Assembly (NCBI GenBank): GCA_031285815.1
Contig: JAITVM010000005.1
Span: 1 to 12,585 of the forward strand
Length of the DNA stretch: 12,585 bases
Reading direction: 5' to 3'
From: Clostridiales bacterium
GTDB taxonomy: Bacteria > Bacillota > Clostridia > Lachnospirales > JAITVM01
Each line of letters begins with the position of its first letter. The first letter of the stretch is position 1. A program made the translations under genes and the position numbers. The notes under the pieces are model-generated. The model was not told the origin of the DNA. It saw only the letters and a list, made by a program, of their open reading frames with translations, and made no database searches. Shown here piece after piece: positions 7,207-12,585 of this stretch.

Positions 7207-7235
7207 AATAGTAAATAATAAAATTTTTATGTCAA
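7207..7235 (-). promoter_or_regulatory. possible promoter of the AIM24-family gene
   Basis: On the minus strand a perfect TTGACA (7235-7230) is followed after 17 bp by TACTAT (7212-7207, four of six matches to TATAAT). A better -10 match, TATAAT at 7207-7202, is 22 bp from the -35 and so too far. The region is very AT-rich, so the call is tentative. Confidence 0.4.
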
Positions 7236-7240
7236 AGGGG

Positions 7241-7810
7241 TTACAGGTCCAACCAGCTATCTATTTTCCATTTATTATCGGCTCCCCTTACAAGGTTATA
7301 TTGTTTCTTTATACTTTCTATGTTGTTAAAATAAAAGGTCAATATAACGCTGCACATATCATCATCTTTAGATGTATATTTTACAGAGCCGCTTTTCACA
7401 TCCAAAACATACACACCCTCATTTGAAAATTCGTTAAACGAGCCGACCGTATTTTCTATTTGGCTTTCTAAAGTATTTAGCCCATTAAGCCCATCAGAAA
7501 AAATATTCCGCTGAAACTCTAATACTTCCGCAATTTTGCTTGTGTCTGCTAAAATATTGCCATATAAAAAAATCATAATTTTATTATTTATTTCAATAAC
7601 CTCTTCAGGCGTTTCTGGGTATGCATTTATAAAATCATATTCCGCCAGCCCACTATAAATCTTTTCACCTTTGCTGCCTTTGCCTGGATTATAATAACTC
7701 GGGTTTTGATTATAAACCCTAATAGAGAAAATTAGCAATAATACAATAAAGGAAACCCCTGCCAATGTAACAAATACCGCCGTTGAAGTTTTTACTTTCT
7801 TAACAGGCAT
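7241..7810 (-). CDS. membrane-anchored extracytoplasmic protein, DUF6715-like
   Basis: The protein has 189 aa. A basic N-terminus (MPVKKVK) is followed by one membrane helix at about residues 11-31 (VFVTLAGVSFIVLLLIFSI) with no clear cleavage site or lipobox, so an N-terminally anchored protein with an outside domain is likely. That domain begins with a YPETPEEVIEINNKI segment resembling DUF6715 proteins of Lachnospiraceae, which share a YPxTPxEV motif after a single helix. It ends in a beta-rich part closing with NKWKIDSWLDL, reminiscent of small NTF2-like folds. Family assignment is by memory of motifs and is tentative; function is unknown. The ATG has GAGGGG about 8 nt upstream. It lies 30 bp after the chemoreceptor-like gene, suggesting co-transcription. 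Confidence 0.82.
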   Translation of the reverse strand: MPVKKVKTSTAVFVTLAGVSFIVLLLIFSIRVYNQNPSYYNPGKGSKGEKIYSGLAEYDFINAYPETPEEVIEINNKIMIFLYGNILADTSKIAEVLEFQRNIFSDGLNGLNTLESQIENTVGSFNEFSNEGVYVLDVKSGSVKYTSKDDDMCSVILTFYFNNIESIKKQYNLVRGADNKWKIDSWLDL

Positions 7811-7840
7811 GTTTTACACCCCTCTTTTTTAACGCTTGCC

Positions 7841-9682
7841 CTAATTTGCTGCAACCGTACTTATTTCGGCACCATCTTGTATAAATTCATATGGGGCACT
7901 ATCAGCCTTATCAAAAGCTTCAGCAATAGTTTTTATGCTTTCTGATTTAACCAAAAGCCCTTCAGTTATAGAAAATGTTTCATTGGTTAATGACATATTA
8001 TTTTTTATAGCACCAGATATATTTGCCAAAACTTTATAAATAACATCAACCTGCCCTATTTCATAACTGGTAATGCCTTCAAAAATATCAATAGCCTTCC
8101 CAATATTATTTATTGTAGATTCTAAAGACCCGGAAGTTAACGACGCCGCAGAAATTACTTTATCAGTTTTTATAATTGAGCCTTTAATAACACCTTCAAT
8201 ATTATTTACCGCATTTTGTGTTTTAAGGGCAAGCAGTTTAATTTCTTTTGCTATAGCCGCAAAGCCTTTGCCATAAACACCGGCCCGCATCGCCTCAACA
8301 TCGGCGTTAAGTGCCAACAAATTAGCTTGGAAAGCTATCCCCCCAATGCCCCTAATTACATTATAGGTATCTGAGTGTACAACCCTTTCCGATTTAATAA
8401 AATCAATTATTTTATTTAATTCAATGTTAATTGCACAAAGGCTTTCTTTTGATATTAAGTCAATAGTTGACGCATCCTGGGCCTTTGCTATTGTTTTATT
8501 TAAACCTATGCATAATATATCAAAAATTTCGTTAGCACCATCCAGATACGAAGCTTGCCCTTCCAAAACCCCTTCGGATTCTTTAAGCCTATGCCTTATC
8601 ACTTTTAACCCCGCCATAAGCTCATTGGATATACTGCCAATATTTATAAAAATATCGTTTAAACGGTTTAAAAGTAAATTAACCGAAGACTTAATAGGGC
8701 TAAAATAACCAGGGTATTCTTTCCCTATAACCTGGCTAATATTATTTTGGGTTATAGAATTTATTATTTCTGAAGCATCGTTAATATATGACACTATCAC
8801 CCCGGCCGCTTTATTAATTGAAGTATTAAGCATGTTAAACTCGCCTTTATAACTACTATCAACCCTAGCATCAAAATTGCCTTCAGATATTTCATCCAGG
8901 CACCTTGAGGCTTCTGATATTGGGGCCGAAAGCGCCAATAATAATTCATTCACTTTAGATATTAATTTTTTCCACCCCGGCCCATAATTCTTAAAATTAA
9001 TATTTTGGTGCAAGTAGCCGGCTTTAATATTTAAAATTATATTATCAAGCTCTTTAGTTAGCTGTGATAAATTATTTTTTATAAGGCACAGTGAATTTTC
9101 CATATAAGCTTTTTTCCCAGGCATCTCTGGCATTTCCTCAAAAAAATCGCCTTTCCCAATATCCTCAACACCTTGAATAAATATTATATTATCATTTACC
9201 AATTGCTGAATTAATTCGTTATAGGAAGCTGCAAGTTTTTTATACCCACCACTAAATAGGTTTTCGTCAACCCTTGAACCAATATCCCCAGCCATAATAG
9301 AAATAGAAGCTTCGTTTGTTGAATTGATAATATTCATAATATTTTCATTTATATTCCGGAGTGCACCGGCAAGTTTTTCAAATTCATTTTCATGCCCTAT
9401 CTCAAAATCATTGTCAAAAAAACCTTCAGAAATTTTTTCCGCTATATTCGACAATTTATTTATCGGCCTAAGAATTAATTTTCTTATATTAAATAATAAG
9501 GAAGCCACAACTAAAAACGAAATAGATAACACAACTAATTGCAATAATAATAATTGCCTAACCGTATCCAAGCTGCTTATATGGTACAACTCAAATAAGG
9601 TAATCCCACCTATTGTTAAACATAAAATAATTGGTACTGTTAAGCATATTGATAATTTATAAAAAAACCTACTATCCTTCAT
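7841..9682 (-). CDS. methyl-accepting chemotaxis-like protein with serial HAMP-like units
   Basis: The 613-aa protein has two membrane helices (about 9-31 and 43-65) separated by only ~11 residues, so there is no extracellular ligand domain. A HAMP domain follows (about 66-118, LRPINKLSNIAEKISEGFF), then up to five further HAMP-like units of about 40-45 residues at roughly 120-160, 168-208, 211-250, 255-297 (the clearest, LDEISEGNFDARVDSSYKGE) and 302-345. The C-terminal coiled coil (about 355-590) holds the MCP hairpin tip IAFQANLLALNADVEAMRAG and GKGFAAIAKEIKLLALKT, which is expected to bind CheA/CheW. No CheR-tethering pentapeptide is seen. The ATG has AGGAGGT about 7 nt upstream. It is first in a likely operon with the DUF6715-like gene. 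No other chemotaxis gene is in the window, so a non-motility role is possible. Confidence 0.93.
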   Translation of the reverse strand: MKDSRFFYKLSICLTVPIILCLTIGGITLFELYHISSLDTVRQLLLLQLVVLSISFLVVASLLFNIRKLILRPINKLSNIAEKISEGFFDNDFEIGHENEFEKLAGALRNINENIMNIINSTNEASISIMAGDIGSRVDENLFSGGYKKLAASYNELIQQLVNDNIIFIQGVEDIGKGDFFEEMPEMPGKKAYMENSLCLIKNNLSQLTKELDNIILNIKAGYLHQNINFKNYGPGWKKLISKVNELLLALSAPISEASRCLDEISEGNFDARVDSSYKGEFNMLNTSINKAAGVIVSYINDASEIINSITQNNISQVIGKEYPGYFSPIKSSVNLLLNRLNDIFINIGSISNELMAGLKVIRHRLKESEGVLEGQASYLDGANEIFDILCIGLNKTIAKAQDASTIDLISKESLCAINIELNKIIDFIKSERVVHSDTYNVIRGIGGIAFQANLLALNADVEAMRAGVYGKGFAAIAKEIKLLALKTQNAVNNIEGVIKGSIIKTDKVISAASLTSGSLESTINNIGKAIDIFEGITSYEIGQVDVIYKVLANISGAIKNNMSLTNETFSITEGLLVKSESIKTIAEAFDKADSAPYEFIQDGAEISTVAAN

Positions 9683-9749
9683 TTAAATACCTCCTAAACC
9701 GTTAGGGAAATTTTAATTTATGGAAAAGAAAAACTGTTATAAAATTGTT

Positions 9750-9778
9750 ATCATAGTAATTATTCCCAATGGTTTGAA
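9750..9778 (-). promoter_or_regulatory. probable promoter of the chemoreceptor-like gene
   Basis: On the minus strand TTCAAA (9778-9773) and TATGAT (9755-9750) are separated by 17 bp, about 70 bp upstream of the start codon. The -10 matches five of six positions and the -35 four of six. I see no sigma-D (flagellar) consensus, which would have been expected for a motility-regulated receptor. Confidence 0.5.
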
Positions 9779-9817
9779 TAATATTTAAAATTATAAAACT
9801 AAATTTAAAAACTGCAT

Positions 9818-9842
9818 AAAAAAAGGGCCCTCAAGCCCTTTT
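9818..9842 (-). terminator. intrinsic terminator of the secreted protein gene
   Basis: On the minus strand AAAGGGC (9841-9835) pairs with GCCCTTT (9828-9822) over the loop TTGAGG, and further T residues follow to 9818. It lies 17 bp after the stop at 9859 and separates this gene from the chemoreceptor-like transcription unit. Confidence 0.9.
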
Positions 9843-9858
9843 GACCAAACTAAAATAA

Positions 9859-12006
9859 TTAAAGCCTTTCTGGGTTTGAGGTAACTACCCCCTGCCCCAG
9901 TTTAGTACGTAAATAAATGCCATCTGCCAGTTTTAAATAATAACTATCCTGCCCTTTATATATTTCAAAAGATAGTTTATTTTGAACCTCAGTACTTTCA
10001 TCAGTCAAGCCATCTTCATCTTTTACATATTTTTCTTTATAATTTATGTTTATACGGTTGTTTATTATAGTATAGTCGCCTTTGGCTAATTGTTTATACC
10101 CGGGCCGGTAAACATTGATATTTACCTTGCCTGCTTTATCAAAACTAAATGTTTCATTATTAGTAGGCAAGCCGCCCCCCGCTAGGTACCGTATATTAAA
10201 TTTAGTGCCGGCAAAGGCCTTTTTAATATCGCCCTCTTCTGCTACCGATAATCCTGCGGGCACTGTTTCCCTATCTGTTACAACAGTTGCCCTGCAATAA
10301 GCATCCGATTTAAGTTTGTTGTTTACATAGGCGTAATCAGATTCACGCTTGGCAGAGGCAGGTTGCGAACCATCATAAATATTAAAATACATAGCCCTTT
10401 TTTCGCTATCGTATTTAGCAAGCATAGTAATGGTCATAAACCTGCTGCCCTCTTTTAGTTGCTTCCCTAATTCATAATTATCATATGCCCCATAATTATA
10501 TTTTTCATTATCGACAGAGATTTTTATTTTGCCATTCTCTATAGCATAGCTACCTTGGATAATTTCCAAAATACTATCATCCCTATTTATAGACAAATCA
10601 ACCTTATTATTAAGGCTAAACTTTATTTTGTAAACATTGCCGCCCTTTTTAAATGAATAAGCTTTCCCGGCTATCTGCAAAGACAAATCAGGGCCTGAAA
10701 TATCTTTAGGCGCCTCTTTTGCGTCAAACCCCCCATCTACACTAATGGCGGCCATATATTTTATATTATCTTCAGGGCTTCCAAAGTAATCAAACCCATC
10801 ACTTACAAACGCTGCAAATAATTGGCCATCAATATAATTAAACCTCATTTCAGCCGTATACCTTTTGCCCGAAAAATCTTCATAATACTCGTTAACATTA
10901 AAATAGCCAGGCCGGCTAAAATCCAAATAAGCAAAACCATCGCTTAACCTATATTTACCGTGTATGCTATGTTCCATGCCATCATCTATAAGCGCCCCAT
11001 CAAAGGACATATTTTCGTAAAAATTTAGGTAGGCTAAATTATTGCCGCTGCTTACTAGTTTAATAGATTTAACCCCTTCGCTAATATCACTTTTTGTGGC
11101 CAGAGATGTATATAATTTAAATTGCTCAAAAGGCTCCGGGGTAATCTTATATGACTCATCCCCTACTGTCAGGTAATATGAATTTGTAGAATCTATATAA
11201 TCTAAAGCATAATTTAAAGTTTCCGGGTTTTCTATTTCATTTACCGTATAAGTGTTATGTATTTTATCAAACTCATACGATTTAACAGGGTCCAGTTTAA
11301 AAACATTATCAGATATTTCATAACTACATTCAGTTACTAAAACCTTGTCAAAATTCAAGTCATTAATCAAATACACAGTCTGGGCATTAGTAAATTGTAG
11401 CCTATTAAACTCAATTTTAGGGTTAATAATCGACCAGTCTTTGCTAGTTAAAAAAATTGAAGCCTGTTCGCCTTTTACAGTTTGAAAAAGATTTTTTTCA
11501 GATTCTGTTGCCAAGCCTATTTCTTGGCTTTCCGCATAGCTCGCAAAGCAATTAATCTCAGGGACAGTACTGGTGCGCAAATTTAAATCTATTTCATTGT
11601 CAGTAATTTTAATATAATTATCTACCCTTATTGGCCCCTCTGTATAATCTTCAATAGTATAAGCGCCAAACTTTTCTGACATATAAGTTTTATTTATTTC
11701 TATTATAGAGGAATTGCCTATTACGCTAAGCTCGCCTTCGTAATAGTTTATTTTCGACTTGTCTTTATAAATAATTGTTACATTCTGCCCATCAAAATTA
11801 GTCTCAACAATACTTGGTGTGTTGCCTAAATTTTCTGCTACAAAAGATTTGCCATCTAACATTTTGTAGACAAAATCCGAATAAGCTTTAGCCCCGCCAT
11901 AGGGTTCATCTGTTGAAACCTCTAAAAAAACTTCAGCACTTACAGGCATAGCAAAAACTATTACAAATATTAAACATGAAAATAATGAAAAAAATCTTTT
12001 AAGCAT
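9859..12006 (-). CDS. large secreted beta-rich repeat protein, unknown function
   Basis: The 715-aa protein begins with a standard signal peptide (MLKRFFSLFSCLIFVIVF, then AMPVSA cut before EVF, about residue 24). No LPxTG motif, lipobox, SLH domain or C-terminal membrane helix is visible, so release or non-covalent wall association is expected. I recognise no enzyme motif. The mature part is rich in alternating beta strands and shows a recurring unit of about 40 residues near 66-108, 325-365, 459-500 and 618-658: strand, Gly/Asp turn, strand, then G-x-Y (GKYRLSDG, GSYAIENG, GDYTIINN; GELSVIGN in the first) and another strand. A second shared motif is SYYLTVGDESYKI near 277 and SYYLKLADGIYLR near 688. 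The ATG has AGGAGGAG upstream. It is monocistronic, with its own terminator, and divergent from larC. Confidence 0.88.
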   Translation of the reverse strand: MLKRFFSLFSCLIFVIVFAMPVSAEVFLEVSTDEPYGGAKAYSDFVYKMLDGKSFVAENLGNTPSIVETNFDGQNVTIIYKDKSKINYYEGELSVIGNSSIIEINKTYMSEKFGAYTIEDYTEGPIRVDNYIKITDNEIDLNLRTSTVPEINCFASYAESQEIGLATESEKNLFQTVKGEQASIFLTSKDWSIINPKIEFNRLQFTNAQTVYLINDLNFDKVLVTECSYEISDNVFKLDPVKSYEFDKIHNTYTVNEIENPETLNYALDYIDSTNSYYLTVGDESYKITPEPFEQFKLYTSLATKSDISEGVKSIKLVSSGNNLAYLNFYENMSFDGALIDDGMEHSIHGKYRLSDGFAYLDFSRPGYFNVNEYYEDFSGKRYTAEMRFNYIDGQLFAAFVSDGFDYFGSPEDNIKYMAAISVDGGFDAKEAPKDISGPDLSLQIAGKAYSFKKGGNVYKIKFSLNNKVDLSINRDDSILEIIQGSYAIENGKIKISVDNEKYNYGAYDNYELGKQLKEGSRFMTITMLAKYDSEKRAMYFNIYDGSQPASAKRESDYAYVNNKLKSDAYCRATVVTDRETVPAGLSVAEEGDIKKAFAGTKFNIRYLAGGGLPTNNETFSFDKAGKVNINVYRPGYKQLAKGDYTIINNRININYKEKYVKDEDGLTDESTEVQNKLSFEIYKGQDSYYLKLADGIYLRTKLGQGVVTSNPERL

Positions 12007-12061
12007 AGATAACTCCTCCTTTTACAAAGTATATAATTAATTAAATCTGTAGCTTAGTGTA

Positions 12062-12067
12062 ATTATA
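12062..12067 (-). promoter_or_regulatory. possible -10 box for the secreted protein gene
   Basis: A perfect TATAAT reads on the minus strand about 55 bp upstream of the ATG. The position 17 bp further up holds AAGCAT, a poor -35, so an activator may be needed or the true promoter may be elsewhere in this 215-bp divergent gap. Confidence 0.35.
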
Positions 12068-12151
12068 CGATAATCTCCCCCATAATGCTTTTTTATTTAT
12101 TATTTGAAATATTACTGTAATAATAAACATGTACATTTTTCTAGTTAATCA

Positions 12152-12180
12152 TTGAACAAAGCCCCTTTAAATTATAAAAT
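12152..12180 (+). promoter_or_regulatory. probable promoter of larC
   Basis: TTGAAC (12152-12157) and TAAAAT (12175-12180) are exactly 17 bp apart, with four and five matches to consensus, about 42 bp before the TTG start codon. This would give a short untranslated leader, leaving no room for a leader riboswitch. Confidence 0.6.
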
Positions 12181-12221
12181 AGACTGAGCCTAACAAATTT
12201 TTTAATACTGGAGGAAACAAA

Positions 12222-12585
12222 TTGAAGACATTATATTTCGAGTGTAGCATGGGCGCTTCCGGCGACATGGTTAATTCATCGCTTTTAGAACTTTTAGATT
12301 GCCCGGAAGAATTTATTGATAGTTTGGATAATTTTAATTTAGAAGGCATAAACATTAAAGTTAGTAAAGCCACTAAATGTGGGGTCACGGGGACAAATTT
12401 TGACGTTTTGGTTAATGGCGCCGGTGAATTAAGCCTTGATGTTGATACAGATGGAGGGCATAGCCACGGGCTGGAAGAAGGGGATAGGCACGGGCTATAC
12501 CATAACCATACACATGGGCAAGAACATAGCCATAACCATGAGCATAGCCATTATGATTTTAAAAACATAACAGATACAATAAATC
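12222..12585 (+). CDS. larC: nickel-pincer cofactor biosynthesis protein LarC, N-terminal part (runs off the window)
   Basis: Translation from the TTG at 12222 gives KTLYFECSMGASGDMVNSSL after the initiator, the typical LarC opening (compare the D/E-C-x-x-G-x-x-GDM motif). A KATKCGVTGTNFDV segment and a His-rich stretch with 11 His between about residues 80 and 112 (HNHTHGQEHSHNHEHSH) follow. LarC inserts nickel into the pyridinium bis-thiocarboxylate precursor to make the nickel-pincer nucleotide used by lactate racemase LarA and relatives; the His-rich region is a plausible nickel-binding segment. The start is set by GGAGG at 12210-12214, 7 nt upstream; no in-frame ATG precedes residue 10. 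About 121 codons are present and the frame is open to the right edge. Neither larA, larB nor larE is in view. In some species LarC needs a programmed frameshift, which cannot be judged here. Confidence 0.92.
   Translation, partial: MKTLYFECSMGASGDMVNSSLLELLDCPEEFIDSLDNFNLEGINIKVSKATKCGVTGTNFDVLVNGAGELSLDVDTDGGHSHGLEEGDRHGLYHNHTHGQEHSHNHEHSHYDFKNITDTIN

Noticed and set aside
7202..7235. TTGACA plus TATAAT as a strong promoter before the AIM24-family gene
   Set aside because: The two perfect boxes are 22 bp apart, beyond the workable spacing; only the weaker TACTAT at 17 bp was kept, at low confidence.
7148..7426. Plus-strand open frame opposite the end of the DUF6715-like gene
   Set aside because: It overlaps the opposite gene antisense and the AIM24 upstream region, with low-complexity composition and no ribosome binding site.
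12167..12388. Minus-strand open frame of 73 codons near the right edge
   Set aside because: It is antisense to larC, whose frame gives an unmistakable LarC N-terminus with a well placed GGAGG site.

Overview
The window looks like a chromosomal segment of an AT-rich, low-GC Gram-positive bacterium of the class Clostridia, probably near Lachnospiraceae. This rests on the strong GGAGG-type ribosome binding sites, a T-box leader in front of pheST, a YesN-type response regulator, a TIGR00266/AIM24 protein, a small protein resembling the Lachnospiraceae DUF6715 family, and a His-rich LarC. I see no transposase, integrase, phage gene, CRISPR array, tRNA or rRNA.

Layout. (1) 17-3439, minus strand: pheT and pheS, the two subunits of phenylalanyl-tRNA synthetase, 15 bp apart. 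They are preceded at 3482-3788 by a consensus promoter and a complete T-box leader with a UUC (Phe) specifier. (2) 3789-3936: two nearly identical 74-bp units, each a nested inverted repeat, ending at the -35 box of the pheST promoter. (3) 3955-5556, minus: a REC/GGDEF-like/AraC response regulator with a GTG start and no visible histidine kinase partner. (4) 5557-5941: an AT-rich intergenic region whose right half (5806-5940) can fold into a long imperfect hairpin with competing pairings, directly before a plus-strand gene for a small membrane protein (5963-6418). (5) 6440-6468: a bidirectional terminator. (6) 6473-9682, minus: a chemoreceptor-like protein with serial HAMP-like units and no extracellular sensor, then a small membrane-anchored protein, then an AIM24-family protein. 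(7) 9859-12006, minus: a large secreted protein of unknown function with internal beta-rich repeats and its own terminator. (8) 12222 to the right edge, plus: the start of larC with a TTG start codon.

How the genes work together. pheS and pheT form one enzyme, controlled by uncharged tRNA-Phe through the T-box. The chemoreceptor-like gene, the small anchored protein and possibly the AIM24 gene look like one transcription unit, though an internal promoter is plausible before the AIM24 gene. The other genes look like independent units. The least explained pieces are the 74-bp nested repeats, the foldable region before the small membrane protein, the sensorless poly-HAMP protein and the secreted repeat protein.
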